From NCBI GenBank assembly GCA_009801085.1, contig VNWV01000005.1:434001-498000 (forward strand): 64,000 nucleotides of DNA, read 5' to 3'. Positions 13,438 to 24,553 of the stretch are shown here, piece by piece (position 1 is the stretch's first letter; the number at the start of each line of letters is the position of its first letter). The notes beneath the pieces are model-generated. The model did not search any database and was not told the DNA's origin. It saw only the letters and a list, made by a program, of their open reading frames with translations. The stretch is from Lasiodiplodia sp. COLG20 (lineage: Eukaryota; Ascomycota; Dothideomycetes; Botryosphaeriales; Botryosphaeriaceae). Position numbers and translations under genes: made by a program.

Positions 13438-14127
13438 ACGCGCGAGGATTGAGCCACGGAGGAGGGGGAGGAGCCGACAATTTCTGCCACACATGGAGAT
13501 AAGCGCCGGATGAAAGGATCGGGGGACCTTCTCAGCTCATGTTTAGAAAAAGACACGGGCAAGATTTTCCCATGAAATGCATTTTTGATTTTTTGTACAG
13601 AAAAGGGGATGAACGTAAGGCATCTGGCGTCTTCTCCTGTGCCATCTTGGCGTGTAATCCTAAAGCTGAAGATCCTCGCACCATCTGAAATCATTCCCTG
13701 TGTCTGTACTTGTTTTTGCGGAGAGTTGTGGATGTGACGTGGCTTGAGATCTGCTGCAGAAATGACGTAGTAACCACAGCTTAGTGAGTGTCAAGTCATT
13801 GTTGAAGAGTACCATACAATAAGGTTATCACCTAACATATCAGCTTCCCCACTCTACTTCTTTCCCCACGATATTTACCCAAAAGATCAGATAATTGGGA
13901 TTTGACCATGTTCGCAGGCACGTGATCTATGCCTTCCGTCCGGCCGGCCGTCCGGGGGTATCACTCACAACTCTGGACGTCGTCTACATCTCTTCGTTTT
14001 GAGACTTGATGCTTTCCATATCCTACTTTCTTCCCCGTCGTACTCTTTTTGGTCCCTCTTCTCTTCGCGCTTTCGTTCCGGTTTCCCCCATTGTCCCACG
14101 CCAGCTCAACTGGACATTCCTAATTAC
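13438..14127. other. Convergent 3' flanks
   Basis: The stretch lies between the stop codons of ATP2 (plus) and Mis6 (minus) and is probably the two 3' UTRs. I see no further gene or RNA in it. Confidence 0.5.
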
Positions 14128-16660
14128 TCACGCCGTCGCCGTGGCAGTAGTAGCTCCCGTTTTGGCCGCGGCGGCGGCAGCAGCAGCAGCAGACTCCTTC
14201 ATCAGGTCCTTCATGGTGACGAACATGAAGTCCCGGAGCCCGCGCACGCCACGCTCGGCCAGCCACTCGAGCACGCACACGCGGTACGCCTTCCAGCTGA
14301 GCTCGAGTCCGCCTCCACCTCCTGCAGCACCTCCACCGTTCCCGTTACCATTCCCATTGTTGCCTGCACGGGCGAGGCGGTGGAGGGTGCGTTGGGTAAC
14401 GGGGCCCGGGGGATGTCTGGGTGCATTATTGCTACCGGTGCCGTGATGATGCGCGTCTTCCAAGTCGCGGAAAGCGGCGCGGGCGAGGGGCGCGGTGAGG
14501 GCATTGTGCGGCAGGCCGAAGAGGGCGGCGAGGGTGTAGTCGGGGCCGGTGCCGGGAGCGGGGGCGGTGGTGTTGTCGTTCGCGGACGGGATCAGCACGG
14601 GAGGAAGCGTGGTAGAGACGTAAGCGTGCAGAGCGGCGGCGACGCCCGGCGCGCATAGGCAGGCCATGGCGTTGGGGTCGGTCGAGGTGAGGGCGCGCGA
14701 CCGCCAGAGCAGGTTGGCTACGTCCATTAGGTAGCCGTTGAAAGCGTTGGTGACGGCGCGTGGGAGGTTGGCGGCGGTAGTGGTGTGATCTTGCAGGTCG
14801 GCTTCGAAGGCGCGTTTGTAGGTCGCGAGGAGGGTGCAGAGGTGGGAGAGGGTGGCGAGGGAGGGTTGGAAGAGGAGGGTGTAGAGTGTGGGTCCAGTGG
14901 GGATGGTGAGTGGTGTAAGGCCGGAGGAGAGGGTGGAGAGGGTGGTGTAGTAGGTGAGGATGGTGGTTGTCGTTGATATAGGGGTGTGTGGTTGTGAGGT
15001 TAGAAGGGACAGGATGGTGTCGGATATATGAGTAGTCAGACCGGCGAAGTCGGTGGATGTGATTAGGTCGTTGGCGGCATCTCCGGAGTCTGGTCTACTG
15101 GTATTGGCAGCGTGGTTCCAGTTCTGAACTAAGGCTGTGTAGAAGGTGACGAGACGGTCGTAGGCGTCGATTGTACTGCTTGTGACTATTGCTACTTCGG
15201 CCGGGCCGAGGTATGAAGCTTTGAATTCTGGTAGAGTGTTAGGCCATGTTCCAGGCAAGATACTTGAAAAAGAGAATACCTTTGAAGTCTTGCATAGGAA
15301 CATAAGCCAGCAGGCCAAGGATAGACTCTGAATACGACCATCCATCCCAAAACGGAAGATACGACTTTAGGAAGTCTTGTCCGGTATGTAAAAGAGCCTA
15401 ATCTTGTCAGCACCTCCGACTTTGGGTTGATCTCACGGCGGCCACACACCTTCGTAGCTTTTGTGTAGTTCAACATGCCATCGAGCAACTCGTCAAAATG
15501 ATCAGGATTCTTAGTGCCACTGGCAATGGTCTCTAGTGCTTCTCGAAGATAGCTCTCCAGCCAAAGCTCTAGCCTACGTTCAGCTGTATCAGAAGGCTTA
15601 AGTATGAGGTATTTCTGCAAAAGAGGATCCTTGAAGGACGCCAGCAACTGGTTTGGCAGCTCAATTCGTTCCAGATTCTTGACCAGCCCGTCGGCACTAT
15701 TAACCTCCTCAAGTGTGACAGACTTTTCGTTTGCATAGGACGTGTGTACATCAGGCAGAATGGAAGTCTTGGCTCGTTTCGCTCCACGTCGGATGACCTT
15801 GAAGCCACCCTGCTGAGCATGGAGCTGTTCGTTGCTGTCGGCGTTGGCGTCCTGGATAGCCTGGAGTCTTTGACGCCACTCGTCTTGGGCTGCGCTCGCA
15901 AACGATGTGCGACCTGAGGCAGCGTTTCCAACGATTATTTCCGGGTAATAGTCCTTGTAAACCCGAAGTAGGCCCACCAAGGCGGGATCTTGTCCACTTC
16001 CGCGAACCATCTCCAACCTACGCGAAGGGGTCAGAGAGGAGGAACAGGTGAGACTAGCAAGGGTTGTGCAGCTTACAGTTGTTGGATGCGGAACGGGCGA
16101 ACATGCTTGCGACGCGTGATCAAGGACAGCAAATGGCAAAGCGGAGTTCTGCACGACAGTGAGCAAGTGGGTTCGCAGATAATGGACGGAGGGCCTGACC
16201 GGAGAGCCATCGTATCCAGCATGTTGAACAAAACGCCATAAAGCTTGGACAGCACGGTTGCATCTTGAAGGGCGTCGATGACAGCAATGATCCACTTCAG
16301 CAATGCAGCCTGGGTGGCGGCTGAGGGTTTGGCCTGGCCGTGGCCGAGGGAGCCAACAATAGTAAGTACAATGTCGGACGACACTCTGTCGGCAGGGTAC
16401 AGGTTTTTGATAAGATTGGTCAAGGTGGTCTGGTCAAGGTGGTTGCGGCGCGTGACGATGGCGACAATGCTCTGCAGGTGGTCGCGGCTGAGGCCATGCT
16501 GGTATGCATGACTGCACACGGCATCGACGACGGCGTTGACCTTTTCTCTGCGCTGCTTGGCGGGAAGAGTGGATGCTGGAGGCGCGCGTCAGCGGGACTT
16601 TTTTCTAGAAGCACACGTGGAGAGCTGACCAGTGCGCAGGGCGTCGATGGTGGCGTGCAT
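14128..16660 (-). CDS. mis6: Inner kinetochore protein Mis6 / CENP-I
   Basis: Six exons on the minus strand: 16630..16660, 16200..16575, 16077..16148, 15450..16017, 15280..15397 and 14128..15227, giving 754 residues. Motifs that identify the family are KNLYPADRV, LTIVGSLGHGQAKPS, ITRRKHVRPFRI, LLRVYKDYYPEIIVG and FLKSYLPFWDGW, each of which depends on correct splicing. One intron (16149-16199) is a multiple of three and open, so it hides inside a longer frame. Mis6/CENP-I is part of the constitutive centromere network that binds CENP-A chromatin and links it to the outer kinetochore. The C-terminal third is more variable, with a Gly/Asn-rich stretch and a run of nine alanines near the end. 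The start at 16660 is the first ATG in frame; a further upstream exon cannot be excluded. Confidence 0.88.
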
Positions 16661-17853
16661 GGCAGCGTTACGATCTGAGGTCACGGTCAGCACAGGCGTT
16701 CGCGCAGCAGCGCAGCGGCAGGGGCGCGGGATGGGGCACCATGCGGCAGCGCGGGCATTGCCGTAAAGAAGGCTGCTGGATCGCGTCGGCGGCCTGGACG
16801 ACGCGTGCTTGGGCGTGTGGTGACGGTTCGGGCGTAGCGTGTGTGCCCCAGGCAGAGCAGCGCGGGTTAGTCAGCGGCGGGCGGCGGAGGCTGTGCGAAG
16901 GCGCGCGACGGACAAAACTGCCTGTTTGCCGCCCGGTCGCAGCAGTCACGGTGCATATGGCTGCAGAAGCGATGACGACGGCCTCTGTCCCACGTTACAC
17001 TCGCTCGAGCAGTCGTCGGCCAGCGCCGCGATTCGCCCGCTGCGGCGCCGTGTAAGCCAGCCAATACCGAAGATATTGGTCATATTGCTGGGGCATCGAG
17101 ACACAAGCCGGGAGCCGTGAGCCAGCACTCAGCACCCTCCCGCACGGCGCCTAGCGCCTCCGCTGCCGACTCCGCCCGCCGCTGTAGCCGCGCTGGCCAG
17201 CCTCCTCTCCACTCCCTCGATTTTCCCTAGGCCCAAGCCAACCCACGGGTCGCGCCTTCCCGTCCGCCAATGCGCGGCGCCGGAGCTGCTCCGGATCTCA
17301 GGCCAGCAGCACCTGCACTGCATTCCCTTTTCAACTCGACTCTGTGTAACACTCACGGCTGCCCTCGGCGTATCTGCCGTGCAGCATGGTGCAGCTGCCA
17401 GCGGCCGGGCCAAGTGTTGGACCATCGCCAGTGGACGCCCGCTCTAGTGCCGCAAACCTTCTTTTTCGACATTGTTGATCTCCACCCATGGCATGCTTGT
17501 ACCTCCAGCGCTGCGTAGCTCCGTGTCACCTCCCGCCATTCCTTCGATTCGATAATTCCTAATGCCAGCTTTAAAAAAGCCGCCCGGCCCACGTTGGACC
17601 ACGGCGCGCCGTGGCCTCCAGACTCTCGTCTACGACCGCCGACCTGCGTATAAATGTTCTGACACTGCTTCCGTTCGGGTGGTCTTTTGTTGCTCATTGC
17701 TATTGCCTGCTTTCGTTTGCCTTTCCTTGCATCTGTCGCTCGTCTGTTTGGTGCCATCACCCTCCCAATCACATATTCCTCACGCCTGTCGCAAACCCAA
17801 CACGCCCAATCAGCGACCAACCCCAAACTCCCATCGTCAGCAGTTCGCCGAAA
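16661..17853. promoter_or_regulatory. Divergent promoter region, Mis6 / unknown gene
   Basis: These 1.2 kb of GC-rich DNA lie between divergent genes. Several short frames overlap on both strands, but none has coding character. The promoter of the right-hand gene includes a TATA-like element, listed separately. Confidence 0.4.
17649..17655 (+). promoter_or_regulatory. TATA-like element
   Basis: TATAAAT lies about 200 bases before the start codon of the gene at 17854 and is followed by a pyrimidine-rich leader. Position and sequence suit a Pol II TATA box; there is no direct proof. Confidence 0.35.
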
Positions 17854-18861
17854 ATGGGCGAGGCCAAGTTCCGCGCCCGCCGCAGCGCGACCCCAGGCAC
17901 CACTGCCATCTGTTCCCTGTTGAACCGCTCCTCACTCCACGACAACCACACCACCGACCCTCAAAACCACACCGCCAATTCCAGCGGCCGCAGCATGGTC
18001 ACTTCCCCGGGCTTTCTGCGCCGTGACGCCCAAACCCTGAATGCAATCCGCTCTCTACCAAGGTCCGCCAACCTCGTCTTATTCACCCCGGTCGTGCCGC
18101 CGGAGCCGGGGCCGGAGCCGGAGCTCGTGTCTTCGTCTCCAAACGAGGTCAAGTATAGCAAGAAGGCCGCCGGCCGTGCGAGCGCGGATGCTCCCATGGA
18201 CCCGTTCGAGCCATTCGGCCGCGCCCTGTCCCGGCACCACGCCCGCGTTCGCCATGTGCCCTACGTGCCGAGCGTCGGCATGACGGGCACTCACAAGACC
18301 TTCCTTCAGCACGCCTCCGCAATCGTCCTGGTGGTCGTGTGCAATCATGGCGAAGAAGGCCGTAAACGGGCCCCCTCGTCCGGATCCACTAGCCTCGAGC
18401 TGCACCACCACCAACGTCAATTGCCTGACCGCTCTTCCTCGTACATCCTCCCCCCTCCACGTCAGTCCTCGATCACGCCCACCCCGGCCTCGTTCAAGCA
18501 TGAGCCGCGCCCATCGCCCCACCGCGGTCACTGGTTTCAGCCTGACGATCCCTTCTTCAAGTTCGCCTCCCAGACGCTTACTGCGGCGGCGGGAGATCTG
18601 CGAGCCCGCGCTGCTGCTGCCACCTCCAAGGACCGAGACCCCTTGTCTGCTCCGTCTATTCCGACTGTGTTGCTTGTTGTAGGCGAGGATGAGGCGGAGA
18701 CGATGAGGCGAGCGGACCAGCTGGACACGCTGATGGAGGAGCTGGCAGCGTCGTTAGGCATGCGGTTCGAACTCGGGGCGAAAACCGCTCTGGTTTCTAG
18801 AAGCTATTCGGCCGGGGCACTGAGGAAGGCTGCGGGGCTGATCTTCGGGAGTGAGGCGTGA
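17854..18861 (+). CDS. Uncharacterised protein, possibly related to the C-terminal part of GH3 glucosaminidases
   Basis: An intronless frame of 335 residues starting at an ATG in good context (CCGAAAATGG); the same frame is open upstream but runs through the CT-rich leader. I do not firmly recognise it. Visible features are a Ser/Thr/His-rich N-terminus, the segment LPRSANLVLFTPVVPP (about 68-83), DPFEPFGRALSRHHARVRHV, and GMTGTHKTFLQHASAIVLVV, then a Pro-rich linker and a final alpha/beta-like stretch PTVLLVVGEDEAETMRRAD. The order 'LLFTPV..., GR.L+R H..VRHV.Y, TH..FL..A.A+++VV' recalls the C-terminal Rossmann-like domain of some fungal GH3 beta-N-acetylglucosaminidases, but the catalytic GH3 barrel is absent. 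It could be a fungus-specific orphan instead. Confidence 0.6.
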   Translation: MGEAKFRARRSATPGTTAICSLLNRSSLHDNHTTDPQNHTANSSGRSMVTSPGFLRRDAQTLNAIRSLPRSANLVLFTPVVPPEPGPEPELVSSSPNEVKYSKKAAGRASADAPMDPFEPFGRALSRHHARVRHVPYVPSVGMTGTHKTFLQHASAIVLVVVCNHGEEGRKRAPSSGSTSLELHHHQRQLPDRSSSYILPPPRQSSITPTPASFKHEPRPSPHRGHWFQPDDPFFKFASQTLTAAAGDLRARAAAATSKDRDPLSAPSIPTVLLVVGEDEAETMRRADQLDTLMEELAASLGMRFELGAKTALVSRSYSAGALRKAAGLIFGSEA

Positions 18862-20656
18862 GTCCCATCAGCTTTCAATGACGTCTTTCGCACTTCAAAC
18901 GTCACGTGCTTGCGGAGTTTCTATGTTGGATGTTCAAGATTGCTCACTTCCATCTCCTCTTCTTCTGATCGCTTTCCCAATTTCTTCTTTGCTTCACGCA
19001 CGTGGCGGTTATTTTTCATTCCTGTAGCATGATTCCTCTTGATTGGCGGTCAATTTCTTGTTCGAGCGCAGTCCCCATATATACACGATAATCATCTTCT
19101 ATATTTCGGCGGCTAAAAAATCTTGCTTCCCCTACCTCCTTCGGTCGGGTATCTTCGGTCTGCAAAATGTACAGATGAGTTGCAGAACCGCTTTCTTTTT
19201 CGTCGCACCCGCTGACGTTGGCGGAGATAAACAGAGACGAAGTATGTAGGGAACACACGGGACGGACAGCTGTTCATTTGTAGCTAAGTCTGTCTCAACG
19301 CATTACGATACCAACGAGATTTTTTCTTTTTGCTTTTTGATCCTGGATTTGCATATTCGAAACATTCGGGGGAATGTCACGGTGATAACAAGGTTGTGAG
19401 CTCATCCCTGCCTGACATCTCCCCCTTACTTGAGGTAACCTATAAAGATAGGGTCCTGCGGCTGACAGGAAAAGCTATTTATGGTGTCAGGATTGTAGTA
19501 CGGGCGGCGTCCCTTGGTTGCCTAGAGGTCGGAAAGAGCGGCGCAGCCCCGGATGCCTGAGGCAATAAGGGTCTGATATTGGTTAGCGTGCTGTTGAGGT
19601 TGAGCCTACTTCCCACGTTACTGGCTGTCAATTTTCCTTCACTTTCCCGCCGTCAGACTTGGGGTGCCGTTCACCGCGGAACCTCTCCTTTGGCCTGCGT
19701 GCCGCTGGAATTTCAACATATTTACGGAGTATGGTTCAGCGGCGCTGGAGACCTACTTTTCAATACGAATGTACGACAACAGAACGCCAGGCGGTAAGAA
19801 TGGTTTTCGTAATCTCATCGCGCAGGCGATACACAGTCTGCCTCGTGGATGTCACATGCCCTCACTTCAGCCGATATTACTCTATAGAGCCTTTTGGCGG
19901 CGGTGACCACGCAGCACAGCTGGTCATCGACACCCCCAAATAATTCGTAAATGTACAGAGTTATAGTGACACGATGGAAGTGACCTTTTGACTGGTTGAT
20001 TGCTGAGGGTTACCTTAGAAATTAACTCCGTACACCGCGCTTAACCAGCTTTTCCTTGCTCCTTCTCTTGTCCATGGATCGTATTGGTCTGCCAACTTTT
20101 TCCTCCACCCAACGTCATAGCTGCTACTCCTACTCTACCTCCCAGTCGGACATTCCCACCGCCATGTCCAGATGACCTCTGGATCTTGGATCTCGTGTTG
20201 ATCTACACTGGGTTCATTCTCATAGGAACGCGAACAGCCTGGATCCGCCGAAAGTGCATCGGCAAATTGTCTTTCGTGCCGCCCCCGAGTGGGGAGTTGA
20301 CGCAGACGCCCTCCCTGCTTAAGCTGTGACTTGGCCGCCACACGCAAGGGTGGGGTACGGTCGGAGGGTGTAATGGGAAAAAACAGGCGGTCCTTGAAGA
20401 GCCTGTTTCTGTGCCGAAAGGCATAGTTTTTTGTCTTTTTTCCTCTTGGCCCGGCACGATTGGTTAGTCTCAAAGGTAGAGAGAGATATCAAGTGCCGTC
20501 ACGGTAGACCGACCGGGTTTCATTTTATTCATGGTTCGTTAAATTAAATCCTCGCGCATACTATTAGACCCGAAACGAATCAACTTATGGAAATTAAGTA
20601 GCAACGACCCGTAGCTTCGAGTCGCTGAGGTGGTCGACAGTCTCTACTACAACCTC
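18862..20656. other. Convergent gap without a supported gene
   Basis: These 1.8 kb lie between two converging genes. The base composition is more AT-rich than the flanks, and the longest frames (about 110 codons) have no resemblance to known families. No RNA gene was recognised. Confidence 0.4.
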
Positions 20657-22862
20657 TTAGTATTTCTCGTTGTGGACTCTCTGTTCCTGTACATCGGAGT
20701 TGTCGGCTTTCTGCTCCTGTATGTGGTGGTTGTGCACCATTTCTTCGTGGAACTGGTACAGCGGGGGGTACGGCTCGACGTCCTTCCTCAGAATGTACTT
20801 GTTGAGATACCAGGGCAGCTTCCGGGCGTAGTATTGCGCGTGCTCTCTGTTGCCGACCGAGAAGACCGTGTCCAGCTCTTCGAGAGTGAGGTTCTGTTGA
20901 ACTCAAGTCAGCACCAACTTCAACCCGTAAAAGCAATGGCGTAGAAGACTCACCTTCGTCTCCGGCAGGAAGAAGTAGCAATATATCCACCCCACAAAAT
21001 TCCACCCGGCGTACCATCCAAACGCGCCCTGAGGCTGGAAGGCCTCGACGAGGGCGGGCCAGGTCAAGCTGAGGATGAAGTTGAAGCCCCAGGTGGTGGC
21101 CGTGGCGAAGGACATGCCCGTGTCGCGGATGTACAGCGGGAACGCCTCGGCGCTGTAGGTGAACGGGACGGGGCCCTCACCCGGCGAGTAGACCATCATG
21201 AACAGGAAGATGGCCGTCGCCACGCACGCCACGCGCGCGTCCGACACGCCACCGTTCGGGTCGTCCGGGATGTAGAAGGAGAAGCCGCAGAAGAGGAGGA
21301 AGATGCCCATGAGCGGGAACGTGGTTAGCAGCAGGTTGCGGCGCCCGAAGGTGTCGATTGTGTACACGGCCTGAGTTGCGTCAGTTTGTTTTTTTTTTTT
21401 TTTTCCATGACAATAGGTGGACAAGATCATGGTGACTTACCGGCAACGCAAACAGCCAATTGGTGACGCCAGTTCCGAAAGATACAAGCAGGGCGTTCGA
21501 CCGCGAGAAGCCGGCCTGCTCGAAGATTTCGGATGAGTAGTACGCAATCACGTTCACACCGCAGAACTGCTGCATGAACATGACGAAGAAAGACGACTGA
21601 GCGGCGCGGCGGTTGCGCTTGATTGTGAAGAACTCCTTGAAGATGTTCTTGCCTTCACGCTCGGCAGCTTCGATCTCCAGGAGTTTGAATGCGTAGTACA
21701 TGTCACGCGCCGCCTGGATCTCATTCTTTCGCAGCCTCTTGAGGGCGTTGAAAGCTTTGTCGTACTTCCCCTTCTCCATATACCTGTAAAGAGTCAGCAT
21801 TGGTAGTTCGTCGGGTACGCAGTTGAGCAGGTAAGCCGTGGATCAACACTCACCATCTCGGGCTCTCTGGGCAGAAGTAGACCTGGACCATAACAATGAA
21901 AGGCGGGATAGACGTCGACGCGAGCATCCAGCGCCACTGCGAATACTGGCCGAGGAAGTCGACGTTCTCAAAGGCGACCGAGACGACGAATCCCAGCATG
22001 ATACCGAAGGCGGTCCACATCTGCCACATCATGGTCAGGGCGCCGCGGATGGTCTTGGGAGCCGACTCGGCGGCGTAGACGGGCGTGGTGCTGGACTTGG
22101 CGCCGACGGCGAAGCCGAGGGCGAAGCGGGCGATGAGCAGGTTGTACCACGAGTCGGCGGCGGCCATCCAGAAGCCGGTGACGAAGGAGATGAAGCACGA
22201 GATGAAGATGGTGCCGCGGCGGCCGAAGGCCTTGTTGAGCGGGGCATTGGTCCAGCACCCGATCAGGGCCGAGGCGAGGTAGGGAGCGCCGTTGAGCAGC
22301 CCTCGTTGCCACACGTTGGTGATTCCGTACTCTTCGAGGTAATAGAGCTGTTGGGGGTTAGCCATGTGACTGGACCGTTCGGGGAAGTAAGTCATCGAAC
22401 CTGAGCTCCGTTGACGGCTGTCTGGTCCATGCCTTGCACGATGGCGGAACCAGCGCAAAGGATGACCAGGAAGTAAAGCATGAAAGGCTGGCTCCACCGG
22501 TGGTTGACCTCGTGCCGCAAAAGCTCTTTCTCGGCTTCACTCAGGGCAGAGACGCTCTCGAAGCCATCGTCCCTCTGCTGAACGCGGGCAAGCAGGGCTC
22601 CCTTGCGAAAGGCCTCTCTCGAGTCCTGGAGGCCCTTCTCCTCAACCCAGGTGTCGACCTCGGCGAGGACATCCTCTTCAGTCCGGCCGGCCAGAGGGTT
22701 TCGCAGGAGAGCGGCAACACTGGGCCGTCTTTGGCCATCTGCGTGTTCAGTGTTGCGGGCCCCATCTTCAGCCGACTTGCTGCCCGTGGATGAGGCAGAA
22801 CTGAAGGGAGCATTCGGCTCTGCCGCCTCCGTCGCCTCGATGTCCACGTGAGGCGGAGGCAT
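20657..22862 (-). CDS. MFS sugar transporter (sugar porter family)
   Basis: Five exons on the minus strand: 22401..22862, 21854..22347, 21441..21783, 20954..21370 and 20657..20893, giving 650 residues. The N-terminal 125 residues are cytosolic and charged. Twelve transmembrane segments follow. Sugar-porter signatures are GMDQTAVNGAQ, AFGRRGTIFISC, RFALGFAVGAKSS, PESPRWYMEKGK, QQFCGVNVIAYYSSEIF, DTFGRRNLL and the C-terminal PETKNLTLEELD. The long N-terminus and the phrase VWQRGLLNGAPYL match a fungal group of plasma-membrane hexose, polyol or inositol carriers; the exact substrate cannot be told. The first intron has a weak donor, GTTCGA. The third intron contains a long T run (about 21389-21404). 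The final 60 residues are hydrophilic, rich in His and Gln. Confidence 0.92.
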
Positions 22863-24322
22863 GGTGTTCCGGGGATCTTATGGATCAGCCAAAGAAGAGT
22901 GACACACGCGATCAGGGCAGCAGATCTGCAGGATAACAACGACAGAGCAACGGATCGCTGCGCGCGTCGACGGAAAATCGGGTCTCATCCTGCATTTAAT
23001 ACGTGCCCATGGGGCCGTGAGCTGAGCAGAAAGCTGTGGGGAACCCAAGGCCGACAAGAAATCCTCGCCGTGGGCCGCATATAGGCCGCACCTGGGCATA
23101 CATCATCGGCGATGCCGAGGCGCGCAGAAAGAAGCTCGAGGCGGAAGAGAGCACGGGCGCGGCCGTCGAGAACGGGAGGCTCGGCGAAAGTCCTGGGCGC
23201 GAGTGAGACGACCAAGAAGAAGTAACATGTTGCGTGGCGGAGCAGAGTGGAAGTGGTCTTGGGAGTGCGCAAGCGGAGTCTTGGCTCGGCTCGCGGCTTC
23301 CGTCTGGGGCGTCTTGTTAAGCTCCCGCAAACGTCGCGCGCCGCTCATCTACCCGGCGCCTCTGCCGCCCAGCCGCTGCCCGCCCCCCGGAGTGCTTGGC
23401 CCCGTCACTCCACCCGCCCATCGTGACCTTGCTGCTTGCAAATTATTGTGGGTCCGTCACTCACCTCCAGCCTCTTGGCACCAAGCCATTGACGCGGAGG
23501 CTCCGTGGGCTTCTCCATCACATCAGGCCTGGGAAGTGATTGACATACATGTTGGATCCGTGGACCGCACTTTCGCGCCCCCCTTGACCCGCCGACGGCG
23601 GAAATGCTACCTTGGACCTCGTGAGGCTGGATGAAATGGGCAATTCGAGTCCGAGGCCGGAGTCTTTTCCATGTCGGAGATTTTGTGTTCCCCCAATCCA
23701 ACACCTCCCTGAGACAGGCCATCCCCGTCGACCAAAAGAGGCCGTCTTGCGCGTCCTCGCCGCAATCCTCGTGCTGACGGCCAAGGCTTCTCGATGCGGG
23801 CGAGACTGAGATTCCATACACCAAGACGCTGACTGAAACGAGAGGAAAGGGGCTGGACGAATCACTTCTATAATAAACTCCCTTGACAAGCTCGTTCAAG
23901 CAAATGTAAAAGCTGGAACGTGGGGAATCTTGAACAGATCGTGCAGCCAGACTTTTGGACGCCGGACATAAGAAATCGACAAGCCACTTGGCGGCAGCAT
24001 GCAAGCAGGAAGCAAAACGAAACACAGCATATCTCGGCGGGTAAGCGGCATACTTGGCATTATAAGCGGGGCTCTCCGGCTACCAGGAAATGGGAGAGGT
24101 GGAGAAGTCGTGGCGGTACAATCCTCGTCTCGGGTTCCTACTGGAAGTGAATACAGAGGGCCATTTCAGCTGGCTCTATGTCTACCTCCCTCAAACAGAC
24201 GATCAAGTGCTTAGGAACCGTATAGCAAAAAGCCACCCTTGCATTTTTTTTTCTGTAATACTTTTTTTTTTGTAGAGAAGCCGGGACGGAGAATAAGGAA
24301 TTTTTGGAGGCAACAAGCCCAT
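22863..24322. other. Intergenic, transporter promoter and downstream flank
   Basis: Contains the upstream region of the sugar transporter and the 3' side of the large gene to the right. A minus-strand frame of 206 codons (23405-24025) has no hydrophobic core, domain or codon bias that would support it, so I do not call it. Two T-rich runs occur at about 24245-24273. Confidence 0.4.
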
Positions 24323-24553
24323 TTACGATCTACTCCCCACCGTAGCAGCCACACTTGAATCATCTTCTTCGCAGTCATACCACTCATCTTCCTCATTCTC
24401 CACAACGTTTTTGTGTTTCGGCCGCAGTAGGTTTCTCTTTGCCTTTCTTTCCAAAGCCTGGCGACGAGTCTCCAGACTCTGTTTCAGCCGCTTCCGCTTC
24501 TCCTCTTCTTCCCTCAATTTCCTTTGCTCTGCCAACAAGTCAGTTTTGTCCAA
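24323..24553 (-). other. Charged coiled-coil frame, possible C-terminus of the DUF6590/retropepsin gene
   Basis: A minus-strand frame encodes LLAEQRKLREEEEKRKRLKQ, then a basic helix and an acidic end with EDEWYDCEEDD. It overlaps the last codons of the gene at 24514-27847 in another frame, directly after a run of twelve T (minus strand). A one-base homopolymer error, or a short intron ending TTGGCAG, would attach it to that gene. On its own it has no plausible promoter or start. Confidence 0.4.

Noticed and set aside
18369..18402. Polylinker-like cluster of GGGCCC, GGATCC, ACTAG and CTCGAG sites, suggesting vector contamination
   Set aside because: The site order and spacing do not match a common cloning polylinker, the flanks are ordinary fungal sequence, and the reading frame continues through it.
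23405..24025. Minus-strand frame of 206 codons between the transporter and the large gene
   Set aside because: No domain, no sensible start context, no codon bias, and scattered Cys and Trp residues typical of chance frames.
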